Positions 1-7,257 of a stretch of 15,537 bases of DNA are shown in pieces (the stretch's first letter is position 1; each line of letters opens with the position of its first letter). Origin of the DNA: Chitinophagaceae bacterium (GTDB lineage: Bacteria > Bacteroidota > Bacteroidia > Chitinophagales > Chitinophagaceae); assembly GCA_025362915.1 (NCBI GenBank), contig JANYEU010000202.1:1-15537 (forward strand), in the 5' to 3' direction. The notes under the pieces were generated by a model. The model was not told the origin of the DNA and searched no databases. It saw nothing but the letters and a program-made list of their open reading frames with translations. Position numbers and translations under genes: made by a program.

Positions 1-193
1 AGGTGTAAAGCGGTAACAATAACATAAAAAGTAAGGTATGAAAAGCAGGAATAAGGGGCCTTGATGACAAGGAAAAACAGGAATAAAACAAAGGGTGAAA
101 ACAAGAAGCAGTAGTAAAAAACAAAGCTGTATCCTTGCATAGGTAATAACCCAAATTACAGTAAACAAATATTAAAATTAACACCAAAAGCTG

Positions 194-1225
194 TCAAGTA
201 ATTTCAGGAGGGGTCATTGGGTAACTATACTGGCAAAAAGTATATTCGCTTTGGGCAATAGGTGTATCTGGCACTGGTAAAGGAAGTACACTGGCTTGTA
301 GTGTATCCCTACAACCATAGCCCGGATAAGGTACAACGTCTACATGGTAGGAACCAGTTGTAGCAGGTGGCGGGCTGAGGGTAAGGGTACGTTGATTGCC
401 AACTATCTTAGAGTAATCTTCAGTGTACCAAGTGTAATATTGAAATCCATAAGGGGCATTCAATATTACAGAATTTGTTTCTACGCAATAAGGGGCTGTG
501 GCCAAAATATTAGAACAGGCATTTCCAACATCGAGATATGCGTATCCAAAATGTCCTCCTTTTGTACAATCCGCCGTTTTAAATTCAAGCCTTACTGCTC
601 TTCCATTCAAACCTGCAAACTGCAATGAGGCTGGAGTCCATCTTTTAAATAATACGTCTGTGCCAACATTAGATTTTTCGAATCCAGGTATAGCTCCAGT
701 TGATACATAATCAAAGGATGCACAGTTTACAACAACGCCGGTAGCTATATCGTAGGCAGTAACAAAAAAGCGTGGCTGTTCGGGAGGGGTATGACCTGGG
801 TCTTGGAATACTACTGCATAGAAGTAGGTAAAAGTAAAGGTATCAACTGTGGCGGGAACAATAAAATCGTACCGAAAACCCTCTGCTTGGGCTCCGATAC
901 TGTCGTTTCCTAATTTTACTGAGTATTTTCCTCCATAAGGGCATAGTGTAGGAAATCCACCGTATGGGTCAATAGGATTGGATGCTTTAGATATTATTAC
1001 ATGTCTGTTTGTGATAGGACGTGAAGGATTGAGCGTAATTTGATTCTGTACTGTGCCACTACTATCAACAACTGTTTGTGTGCTGCCGATAAAGCATTGC
1101 CAATTTGCAAATGTACCACTCTCAAAATCTAAATTAGCGGGGCAGGTTTGTGCAGATATTTTAGCATAAAAAACAAAAGTGCATAATAGCACAACTAAAA
1201 GATGCTTTGATTTGAAAAGGTTCAT
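194..1225 (-). CDS. Secreted Ig-like repeat protein, probably truncated
   Basis: The 343-residue product starts with a signal peptide (KSK, then a hydrophobic run at about residues 8-20, with likely cleavage after ISAQ at residue 26). A beta-rich region of about 200 residues follows and begins NLDFESGTFANWQ, like the jelly-roll modules of secreted Bacteroidota proteins. After it comes a cysteine-containing Ig-like module (from about residue 236) ending in the linker VLPLPVPDTP, and then the start of a second module (EYTFCQ). The stop TGA at 194-196 falls about 20 residues into that module, where the family normally continues LTA-x-G-x-N. No type IX sorting domain is present, so the protein as read would lack its usual anchor. 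The frame after the stop is open for 64 codons to the window edge. Function is unknown; a surface or adhesion role is inference. The gene may be a pseudogene, or the stop may be a sequence error. Confidence 0.7.
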   Translation of the reverse strand: MNLFKSKHLLVVLLCTFVFYAKISAQTCPANLDFESGTFANWQCFIGSTQTVVDSSGTVQNQITLNPSRPITNRHVIISKASNPIDPYGGFPTLCPYGGKYSVKLGNDSIGAQAEGFRYDFIVPATVDTFTFTYFYAVVFQDPGHTPPEQPRFFVTAYDIATGVVVNCASFDYVSTGAIPGFEKSNVGTDVLFKRWTPASLQFAGLNGRAVRLEFKTADCTKGGHFGYAYLDVGNACSNILATAPYCVETNSVILNAPYGFQYYTWYTEDYSKIVGNQRTLTLSPPPATTGSYHVDVVPYPGYGCRDTLQASVLPLPVPDTPIAQSEYTFCQYSYPMTPPEIT

Positions 1226-1698
1226 TTGATTCTATTAAATTTTGATTTGCTGTTGCAATTTGGGTTAAGGGGTAAAATATATAGATAGAGGCTGATAGCC
1301 AAATTTTATTTTCTAGCGTAACAATTTAGCAATAAGTTTACGCGTAATTATGTACGATGGGTAGTCTTAAAAATCCACATTAGGGAGTAAGTTTGATAGT
1401 GTATTAGGATAGGAAAAAGCGGTAGAAATAACTATGCATTGATACTAAAACTGTTTTGGGATTTAATCTAAAGACGGTACAGCGAGAGCTGGATTAGTTG
1501 GTGGCAAGGTTAAAATATGACGCTATTAATTCTGCAATGAAAGATTTGAATAATTAGATCAATGGATAACATTGCTCATTTCAATGTTATCCATTATGCA
1601 AATCGAAGCTTTTAAAGATAAGTTTACTAGTTTTAAAGCAGTAAAACGAGCAATAAAGAATATTCTAATAGGGAATGAATGTAAACACCCTGTTGTAA
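1226..1698. other. Non-coding gap between secreted protein and usp
   Basis: This 473-bp AT-rich stretch has no convincing gene. It contains a perfect 14-bp inverted repeat at 1561-1595 (listed separately). On the plus strand, 1432-1556 gives a short helix-turn-helix-looking peptide (LGFNLKTVQREL) interrupted by a TAG at 1495-1497 and ended by a TAG, which may be a gene remnant. Nothing else was recognised. Confidence 0.6.
1561..1595. repeat. Perfect 14-bp inverted repeat (hairpin)
   Basis: AATGGATAACATTG (1561-1574) pairs perfectly with CAATGTTATCCATT (1582-1595) around a 7-base loop. It lies about 100 bp beyond the end of the universal stress gene on the minus strand. Neither side has a T-tract, so a classic intrinsic terminator is not supported. 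It may still be an RNA 3'-end hairpin or a protein-binding palindrome. Confidence 0.7.
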
Positions 1699-2169
1699 TT
1701 ATCTGGTGGGTACTACCAATACAGTCTTTATTGAATGCCTAATTACTTTCTCCGAAACACTGCCAATTAAAAAGTGCTCAAGTCCTGTTCTCCCATGGGT
1801 ACCCACTACAATCAAGTCTGCATCCCATTTTTTTGCTATTTCCAAAATCTCATCTTCCGGTATCCCCTCCACTATAAAACTTGTTACCTTATGATTAGAA
1901 AAAACAGTATCAATGAGCTTCTTATGACTCAACTCAAAACTAGACTTCACACTGTTCTCTATTTCCATCTCCACACTTGCATTTTCATTAATCCCAATTC
2001 CTCCCATGCCCATAATGTCGTTATTCATCATGATAATAGTTCTTTCTACAACACTCACCAGAGCAACTTCAGTATCAAGCTGTTCCACCAGTTGCAATGC
2101 AGTATCAGCAACTTTTTCAGATTCTGACTCATTGCTAACTGCAATAAGTATTCTTTTTATATTTTTCAT
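1699..2169 (-). CDS. Universal stress protein, UspA family
   Basis: A single-domain UspA protein of 156 residues, near the usual length. It opens with the strand KRILIAVSNE and ends with the ATP-binding signature G-x2-G-x9-G-S: G123, G126, G136 and S137 in VVGTHGRTG...IGSVSE, followed by the closing strand TVLVVP. The family binds ATP or AMP and helps cells survive stress and growth arrest; the exact role here cannot be read from sequence. A Met/Gly-rich stretch at residues 47-60 (MMNND-IMGMGGIGI) replaces the usual loop and is unusual. The gene starts 52 bp after dps on the same strand, so the two are probably co-transcribed as stress genes. Confidence 0.93.
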   Translation of the reverse strand: MKNIKRILIAVSNESESEKVADTALQLVEQLDTEVALVSVVERTIIMMNNDIMGMGGIGINENASVEMEIENSVKSSFELSHKKLIDTVFSNHKVTSFIVEGIPEDEILEIAKKWDADLIVVGTHGRTGLEHFLIGSVSEKVIRHSIKTVLVVPTR

Positions 2170-2221
2170 ACTTTGTCAATTTAAAAGAATCTATTGATTA
2201 TCTTATCATTTGTAATGCGGC

Positions 2222-2695
2222 TTATCCCAAATACCTTCTCAGCACCCAAGCTGTTGTTTCGTGCTGTTCCATCAATCCAGTTAGGAAATCGGCAGTGCCT
2301 GCATCTTTGTTCTTTTCACTACATTCATCAATATCTTTTCTCAAATGAATAATGATGGTTTCATGGTCGCCCAATAATTCCTTGATTATTTCTTTTTGCT
2401 GTGGATATACAGAAGGTGATTCTTTTAATCTGGTTAGCTCTAAAAATTCCTTCATCGTGCCAATGGTTTTACCACCCAATTTACTGATGCGTTCAGCCAC
2501 TGAATCAATTGTTTCTTCCAGTTCCGTATATTGGGCTTCAAATAATTTGTGCAGTTCCATAAAACTTTCTCCAGAAACATTCCAATGAAATTTTCTTGTT
2601 TTGGTATATAAAACCATTTCGTCGGCCAAAATGGGTGATAGTACTGCAATACTCTTTTTTAAATGTTCATTGGTAATACCAATTTGTGGAGTCAT
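2222..2695 (-). CDS. dps: Dps, DNA-protecting ferritin
   Basis: Dps forms a hollow 12-mer that oxidises ferrous iron with peroxide and stores ferric iron; many members also coat DNA in starved cells. The 157-residue length fits the family. The intersubunit ferroxidase ligands are all visible: H37 (in KFHWNVSG), H49 (ELHKLF), D64 and E68 (IDSVAERI). The spacing H-x11-H-x14-D-x3-E is canonical. There is no long lysine-rich N-terminal tail, so DNA binding by that route is doubtful. It lies upstream of the universal stress gene (52 bp) and 190 bp downstream of the acidic repeat protein, in a run of same-strand genes. Regulation by peroxide or stationary phase is likely from family knowledge, but no operator was recognised. 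Confidence 0.96.
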   Translation of the reverse strand: MTPQIGITNEHLKKSIAVLSPILADEMVLYTKTRKFHWNVSGESFMELHKLFEAQYTELEETIDSVAERISKLGGKTIGTMKEFLELTRLKESPSVYPQQKEIIKELLGDHETIIIHLRKDIDECSEKNKDAGTADFLTGLMEQHETTAWVLRRYLG

Positions 2696-2885
2696 AATTT
2701 TATTTTTAATGATTAATAATGTAAAAAGTGAAGCTAGTTTATTATACCACTTAATAAATGATTGATTTACCTGTGTATAAAAAGGTTTCTGCCTTTCATA
2801 TTACGCAAACCAATTTCTATTGAGTATAAATAGCTAGCCCATACCTAAACCTGACAGATCCTAAACTATTTGCCATATTTTGTTA

Positions 2886-3305
2886 TCAATGATCTCCGTT
2901 ATCCTCTTCCAAATCATTGTGGTTATCGCCGCCCAAGCTATAGTAGTTATTCTCCTCATCCTCGCTCCCAATATTTTCATCTTCATCATCCAATTCAGCA
3001 CCCGGTATGTCCAAGTCATCTATTATATCATCCTCATCCTCACTATTTATTATATCATCCTCATCGGCCAATTCAGCACCAGAAACGTTCAAGTTAGTAA
3101 GCATTTCCTCTTCATAAAGGCTACTGTCACTATCTTCTCTATACTGTTTTTTCTTTGGAACTTCTTTTCTTTTAGAGATATCCTCAGGGTCTATATCTTG
3201 CTCTTCCTTACCCTTATTATAAATATCCTCACTCTTGGGGTATAATGGGTAACCAGGAAATTGATCTTCCCCATTTTCTTGCTTCATATCGTTTTTCTTG
3301 CTCAT
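2886..3305 (-). CDS. Acidic repeat protein, conserved hypothetical
   Basis: A 139-residue, strongly acidic and probably disordered protein with no signal peptide or membrane segment. The N-terminal half is mixed charge (GYPLYPKSEDIYNKGKEE, then KRKEVPKKK). The C-terminal half holds two tandem copies of a 22-residue unit, residues 72-93 and 98-119, built on L-x-V/I-x-GAEL-x-DED and SEDE. It ends with NYYSLGGDNHNDLEED. I recall similar proteins as conserved hypotheticals in Chitinophagaceae and related Bacteroidota, without a known role. Its place between a SHOCT protein and dps suggests a stress link, by context only. Calcium or metal binding by the acidic repeats, or a protein-interaction tail, are guesses. 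The opposite strand is also open over most of this gene because of the repetitive GA-rich codons. Confidence 0.75.
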   Translation of the reverse strand: MSKKNDMKQENGEDQFPGYPLYPKSEDIYNKGKEEQDIDPEDISKRKEVPKKKQYREDSDSSLYEEEMLTNLNVSGAELADEDDIINSEDEDDIIDDLDIPGAELDDEDENIGSEDEENNYYSLGGDNHNDLEEDNGDH

Positions 3306-3358
3306 ATTTTTTAGATTTATATTAAAAAAACCATGTTCTTAAAACTATTAATTGAGGC

Positions 3359-3607
3359 TTACTTTTTTACTGTGTTATTTGCTTGCATCACCGCCAAATC
3401 TATTTCTAGAACCCTTTTCCTTTCCTTATATTCTTCCGTCGTCATTTGCTCTGTTGCATATCGTTGTTGCAAAATGGTCATTACTGAATCCTTCTTTTTA
3501 CGCTGACCCGGTACATCATAACGAGTAGCAAAAATCCAAAACATTACAACCATCCATGCCAACCACCATACTAAATTCATACCCAAATAATAATTACTGT
3601 AAAACAT
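3359..3607 (-). CDS. Small membrane protein with SHOCT domain
   Basis: An 82-residue protein. One membrane segment lies near residues 8-27 (LGMNLVWWLAWMVVMFWIFA), followed by a basic linker (PGQRKKKD). A C-terminal SHOCT motif follows at about residues 42-70: ILQQRYATEQMTTEEYKERK, with the typical pattern of a short helix, 'G/Q-x-I/M-T/S-x-EE(Y/F)' and a second helix. SHOCT motifs are short helical modules found at protein ends and are thought to aid oligomerisation. The function is unknown. It is the first gene of the minus-strand stress run and sits 53 bp upstream of the acidic protein, so co-transcription is likely. A weak promoter-like TATCTTAG, 18 bases after a TTG, lies just upstream on the minus strand. 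Confidence 0.8.
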   Translation of the reverse strand: MFYSNYYLGMNLVWWLAWMVVMFWIFATRYDVPGQRKKKDSVMTILQQRYATEQMTTEEYKERKRVLEIDLAVMQANNTVKK

Positions 3608-3970
3608 TTTTCAATTTTAGAACTAAGATAAAACAACTGCAAGCATTTCAATAACCATTACCTTATTCTTGTGTAGGATAGTAATAACTGGAAGCAATAG
3701 CAACTGGCTGATTTCCTTTTCAACACTACAAAGGTGGATAGCATGTGGGGAAAGGATGTTATATAATTCTCTTTATTATTTATATAATTCCCAGTTTTTG
3801 CAATCTAAGTTGATGCACGATTAACCAAACAACAAATTATCCATTTACCAGCATCATTCTACCGACTAAGGATTGTCATTGAACAATTACATAAAAAACT
3901 TTGGATGCAAAATAAAATACAATAGAACATCGTTTTCTGCTTTTATTGGTGTTTACATAACCGTTTTTAT

Positions 3971-4014
3971 GTATCCTTCACCATCAACTTTTGGGTATTG
4001 TTGGTGAAGGATAC
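3971..4014. repeat. Inverted repeat (13-bp stem)
   Basis: GTATCCTTCACCA (3971-3983) pairs perfectly with TGGTGAAGGATAC (4002-4014). The intervening bases can add a second short pairing (CAAC with GTTG). There is no T-tract on either strand, so it is not an obvious intrinsic terminator. It lies alone in the non-coding region. Confidence 0.65.
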
Positions 4015-4138
4015 GTGAAAATGGTAAATTCTCCACAAATATCCCTACAATTCTCCCTTCAAACATCAACAAATCAATAAGCCACATAATAAAAGTTACT
4101 AAATTAACCAATTATTATACAGCCCTGCCCTAAATACC

Positions 4139-4384
4139 TTTAATACAAGCACTTCTGTAATAGACACACATGAATTAACGTTAATGCAAGCACTTCCATT
4201 ACAGATATGTACATATTGGCAGTCATTCACGTGTGTCCATCATAGACACACATGTATTAACGTTAATTCATGTGTGTCTATTACAGATGTGTACATATTG
4301 TCAGTCATATATGTGTGTCTATCACAGACACACGTATATTAACCTTAATTCACGTGTGTCTATTACAGAAGTGCTTATATTAAA
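4139..4384. repeat. 246-bp nested palindromic element with 82-bp repeats
   Basis: The outer arms, 4139-4185 and 4338-4384, form a 47-bp terminal inverted repeat with three mismatches by my count. Inside, an 82-bp unit repeats directly: 4198-4279 and 4280-4361 are full copies, and a part copy begins at 4362. The half-unit at 4161-4185 also matches in this register. Each unit carries GACACACATG-type arms and their complements around the palindrome ATTAACGTTAAT, so 4244-4278 is a nearly perfect palindrome. At least seven copies of the 10-bp arm occur in alternating orientation. No transposase and no clear target-site duplication are seen. A MITE-like element or a structured-DNA protein-binding site are both possible. 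Confidence 0.85.
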
Positions 4385-4460
4385 ATAAAAATGGCAGTTT
4401 ATTTTATGGAAAATATTTATTTTTCGTAATTAATTGAAATACTGAATAATGTACTTTTAA

Positions 4461-4667
4461 ATGCCTACGATTCCACCATCGGGTGTGGGTATCTATAATC
4501 TCACTGATATGGGGGATAATGCCCACACAGAAATTCTTGAACATACTTAATATGGATGATAAGATAAAAGCCGACATTACTATAAAAGTGCTTTAGGCAG
4601 ATAGCAGTTATTAGATAGTAGATATTAGTTTAAAAAGCCCTTGAAGCATTTGTTTCAAGGGCTTTTT
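4461..4667 (+). ncRNA. Possible small RNA or 29-codon leader ORF
   Basis: A hairpin with 10 paired bases (4483-4492 with 4519-4528, one G-T pair) is followed about 100 bases later by a strong terminator at 4632-4669. There is no other plus-strand gene for that terminator to serve. A near-consensus promoter box TACTTTTA (4452-4459), with TTG at 4434-4436, sits just upstream. The same segment contains an ATG ORF of 29 codons (4461-4550, beginning MPTIPPSGVGIYNL) that I do not recognise. Either a small RNA, a small peptide, or neither is possible. Confidence 0.3.
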
Positions 4668-4669
4668 TT
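4632..4669 (+). terminator. Intrinsic terminator upstream of bioA
   Basis: A 14-bp perfect stem (4632-4645 with 4654-4667, core AAGCCCTTGAA) has a short loop and runs into seven T residues at 4663-4669. The leading A-run means it could also work on the minus strand. It insulates bioA from anything transcribed upstream. Confidence 0.88.
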
Positions 4670-4690
4670 CATTTGCAGTAATCAAACCCA

Positions 4691-4717
4691 TTGATATTCC
4701 CTAAAGAAATACATTTG
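4691..4717 (+). promoter_or_regulatory. bioA promoter, Bacteroidota type
   Basis: TACATTTG at 4710-4717 matches the Bacteroidota -7 box TAnnTTTG. A TTG at 4691-4693 lies 16 bases upstream as a candidate -33 element. The ATG follows the -7 box by only four bases, so the transcript would have almost no leader. Confidence 0.6.
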
Positions 4718-4721
4718 CCGC

Positions 4722-6047
4722 ATGACATTACAAGAAAGGGATTATGCGGTTATATGGCATCCATTTACACATCAAAAGAACAGGAAGCCACCAATGCCGA
4801 TAGTTAAAGGTCAGGGGACATTGCTTTTTGATGAGGCGGGAAACCAATATATAGATGCCATAAGTAGCTGGTGGGTAACCATTCATGGTCATGGAAATAG
4901 ATATATAGCCGAGCGGTTGTATAAGCAGGCGCTCACATTAGAGCAGGTTATTTTTGCCGGATTTACGCATGAGCCAGCGGTTTCATTGGCAGAAAGATTA
5001 CTGCCCATCCTGCCCAATAACTTTTCCAGAATATTCTATAGCGATAATGGCAGCACTTCTACCGAAGTGGCCATAAAGATGTCATTGCAATATTGGTGGA
5101 ACGAAAAAGCGTTAACCGTCAATGGTTTACCGTTAACCGAGGGCGGCGATCAACGGTCAACGGTTAACGGTCAACGTACAAAGCTGCTTGCCTTTAAGGA
5201 TGCGTATCATGGAGATACTTTTGGGGCAATGAGTGTAAGCGATAGAAGTGTTTTTACACTTGCCTTTCATGATAAACTGTTTGAAGTTTTGTTTATTGAT
5301 ACGCCCAATGAAACAAATATTGAGGAACTAAAAGAACTGATAAACAACGAAGGGGATGCCATTGCGGCGTTTATATATGAGCCATTGGTGCAAGGGGCTG
5401 GCGGCATGAGGATGTATGAGGCACAATGGATGGATGAATTATTAAAAACAGTGAAGGCGCAAGATATTATATGTATTGCAGACGAAGTGATGACGGGTTT
5501 TGGGCGCACTGGAAAACTCTTTGCCAGTGAATACATGACCGAGAAACCAGACATTATCTGCATGAGTAAAGGACTTACTGGCGGAACAATGGCATTGGGC
5601 GTAACTGCTTGTACCGATAGGATTTATCAGGCTTATTTGAGTGATGATAAGATGAAAACCTTTTTTCATGGGCATTCATTTACGGCAAATCCGTTGGCAT
5701 GTACTGCAGCTTTGGCTAGTATGGATTTATTATTGAAAGAGGAATGCTTAGGTAAAATACAATGGATTAGTGAGGAGAATAAGTTGTTTGCTACTAAACT
5801 TTCAACTCTCCACTCTCGACTTTCGACTAAAAACATCCGTGTATTAGGCACCATCATCGCATTTGAAATAGACGAAGGCAAGGACGAATACCTGAATGAT
5901 ATTGCTACATCCATTACCCAGAAAGCATTGGAACTTGGCGTATATATCCGTCCGCTGGGCAATACGGTTTATATAATGCCGCCCTATTGTATTACCAAGG
6001 AAGAGTTGGAAAAAGTATATGAAACGATACTAATGATGATTGATTAA
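4722..6047 (+). CDS. bioA: BioA, adenosylmethionine-8-amino-7-oxononanoate aminotransferase
   Basis: BioA transfers the amino group of S-adenosylmethionine to KAPA, giving DAPA, the next-to-last intermediate of biotin. It is a cytoplasmic, PLP-dependent class III aminotransferase. The 441 residues show the BioA motif DAISSWWVTIHGHG (45-58), the cofactor-phosphate loop DNGSTSTEVA (108-117), YHGDTFGAMSV (162-172), D254 in ADEVMTGFGRTG, and the PLP lysine K283 in MSKGLTGG. The fold is intact, but residues 130-152 are an insertion relative to other BioA proteins. They are encoded by a palindromic TTAACCG-type DNA repeat (5110-5176). Residues 359-369 (KLSTLHSRLST) come from a second repetitive sequence. 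Both keep the frame. No other bio gene is in the window; anmK follows after 10 bp and is probably co-transcribed. Confidence 0.96.
   Translation: MTLQERDYAVIWHPFTHQKNRKPPMPIVKGQGTLLFDEAGNQYIDAISSWWVTIHGHGNRYIAERLYKQALTLEQVIFAGFTHEPAVSLAERLLPILPNNFSRIFYSDNGSTSTEVAIKMSLQYWWNEKALTVNGLPLTEGGDQRSTVNGQRTKLLAFKDAYHGDTFGAMSVSDRSVFTLAFHDKLFEVLFIDTPNETNIEELKELINNEGDAIAAFIYEPLVQGAGGMRMYEAQWMDELLKTVKAQDIICIADEVMTGFGRTGKLFASEYMTEKPDIICMSKGLTGGTMALGVTACTDRIYQAYLSDDKMKTFFHGHSFTANPLACTAALASMDLLLKEECLGKIQWISEENKLFATKLSTLHSRLSTKNIRVLGTIIAFEIDEGKDEYLNDIATSITQKALELGVYIRPLGNTVYIMPPYCITKEELEKVYETILMMID
5110..5176. repeat. Palindromic repeat inside bioA coding sequence
   Basis: Arms at 5110-5132 and 5154-5176 are inverted copies with 18 of 23 bases matching. 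Both are built from GTTAACCG and GTTGACCG words. The segment adds about 23 residues (within ALTVNGLPLTEGGDQRSTVN and onwards) between the YWWNEK helix and the strand before AYHGDTFG. The gene stays open across it. Confidence 0.8.
5798..5828. repeat. Short CTCTCGACTTTCGACT repeat inside bioA
   Basis: The sequence runs as imperfect tandem words ACTTTC, AACTCTC, CACTCTCGAC and TTTCGACT. It encodes KLSTLHSRLST just before the conserved NIRVLGT strand. The wording resembles an intergenic repeat I recall from other Bacteroidota genomes; that cannot be checked here. Confidence 0.45.
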
Positions 6048-6057
6048 TTTATAAGTG

Positions 6058-7257
6058 ATGAATAAAAACATACAGCATTTATACACCATCGCGCAAAAGG
6101 AAGAACGCCTCATTATTGGGTTGATGAGCGGTACTTCTTTGGATGGATTGGATGTTGTGCTGTGTAGTTTTAGCGGTGCAGGAAGGGAGACGAGGATTAA
6201 GGTATTGAACTTTGAGACCGTTCCTTACTCTATAGATTTTAAGGAAGAGATATTGACGGTGTTTAGTAAACAGCAAGTTGATTTGGCAAAGCTTTGTTTA
6301 TTAAATGGATGGATTGGCGAGCAGCATGGACAAATGATAAATGAATGCTTACAGAAATGGGGTATTGATAAGGAGGATATTGATTTAATAGCTAGCCACG
6401 GACAAACCATTTATCATGCACCAAAAAGATTGCATCAACTAGAAAAGTTTGGTAATGGAACCTTGCAAATTGGCGATGGCGATCATTTGGCAGTTACCAC
6501 TGGTATTATTACTCTTAGTGATTTCAGACAAAAGCATATTGCAATAGGAGGGGAGGGTGCACCATTGGCTGTTTATGGTGATTATCTTTTATTCTCAAAT
6601 CCCACTGAGAATAGGGTTTTATTAAATATTGGTGGCATTGCCAACTTTACTTATTTGCCCGCCGATGGCAGTTTGAATAAGATTATCTGTACAGATATTG
6701 GTGCTGGCAATACCATGATGGATGCTTACGTACGTACACATTTTACCAATCAGTTTTATGATAAGGATGCTTTTATTGCCCGTAAGGGAAATAAAAATAA
6801 TGCCTTATTAAATGAATTGAAGGTGCATGATTTCTTTGCGCAATCTTTTCCAAAAACAACAGGGCCAGAATTATTTAACCTCGCATTTTTAGATAAGGCA
6901 TTGCAAGTGGCTGAGGTTGGTTTTATTAGTCATGAAGATTTATTGGCCACGCTAAATAAGTTTACTGCCGATATGATTATTGATGCATTACAGAGAACCA
7001 TTAATGCTAAAGAAAATGTTGTGATTTATGCAAGTGGGGGCGGCATTCATAATCCTTTGTTGATGGAACATTTACAGGCAAGTTTACCCAATGTTGAGTT
7101 TAGAGACTTTAATAGATTAGGCATCAATCCAGATGCAAAGGAGGCGGTGTTGTTTGCTGTATTGGCAAATGAGGCAATTGCAGGGAACGCATCAAAAGAA
7201 AATAACCTGCAAGGAATGTCACAGGTAAGTATGGGTAAGATTAGCTTTCCTGATTAG
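6058..7257 (+). CDS. anmK: AnmK, anhydro-N-acetylmuramic acid kinase
   Basis: AnmK phosphorylates and opens 1,6-anhydro-MurNAc from turned-over peptidoglycan, giving MurNAc-6-phosphate for recycling. The 399-residue product has the family's actin/hexokinase-type ATPase motifs: GLMSGTSLDGLD (21-32), ASHGQTIYHAP, LLNIGGIANFTYLP, DIGAGNTMMDAY and YASGGGIHNPLLMEHL. I start at the ATG at 6058; a GTG directly before it (6055) could also start but looks less likely. It follows bioA after 10 bp, so they are probably one transcript although the pathways differ. The stop codon overlaps the stop of the convergent SRPBCC gene by three bases, leaving no room for a terminator between them. Confidence 0.95.
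   Translation: MNKNIQHLYTIAQKEERLIIGLMSGTSLDGLDVVLCSFSGAGRETRIKVLNFETVPYSIDFKEEILTVFSKQQVDLAKLCLLNGWIGEQHGQMINECLQKWGIDKEDIDLIASHGQTIYHAPKRLHQLEKFGNGTLQIGDGDHLAVTTGIITLSDFRQKHIAIGGEGAPLAVYGDYLLFSNPTENRVLLNIGGIANFTYLPADGSLNKIICTDIGAGNTMMDAYVRTHFTNQFYDKDAFIARKGNKNNALLNELKVHDFFAQSFPKTTGPELFNLAFLDKALQVAEVGFISHEDLLATLNKFTADMIIDALQRTINAKENVVIYASGGGIHNPLLMEHLQASLPNVEFRDFNRLGINPDAKEAVLFAVLANEAIAGNASKENNLQGMSQVSMGKISFPD

Larger units (their letters stand above)
3608..4721. other. 1.1-kb non-coding region upstream of bioA
   Basis: This region has no convincing protein gene longer than 30 codons. It holds a hairpin at 3971-4014, the nested inverted-repeat element at 4139-4384, a possible small RNA or 29-codon ORF at 4461-4667 ending in a strong terminator, and the bioA promoter. 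Each is listed separately. The rest (3608-3970 and 4015-4138) is AT-rich and shows nothing recognisable. Confidence 0.7.

Noticed and set aside
2880..3245. A 121-codon plus-strand hydrophobic reading frame opposite the acidic gene
   Set aside because: It is the antisense of acidic GAT/GAG codons (giving ATC/CTC), which makes an apparent membrane protein. The minus-strand product has recognisable conserved features.
4139..4384. CRISPR array
   Set aside because: The repeats are inverted and the 82-bp unit is conserved throughout; there are no variable spacers.
5110..5176. Intein or frameshift in bioA
   Set aside because: The insert is only about 23 residues, keeps the frame and has no splicing motifs.
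5267..5563. Minus-strand reading frames of about 60-100 codons inside bioA, anmK, folK and other genes
   Set aside because: They lie wholly opposite well-recognised genes and show no family features.
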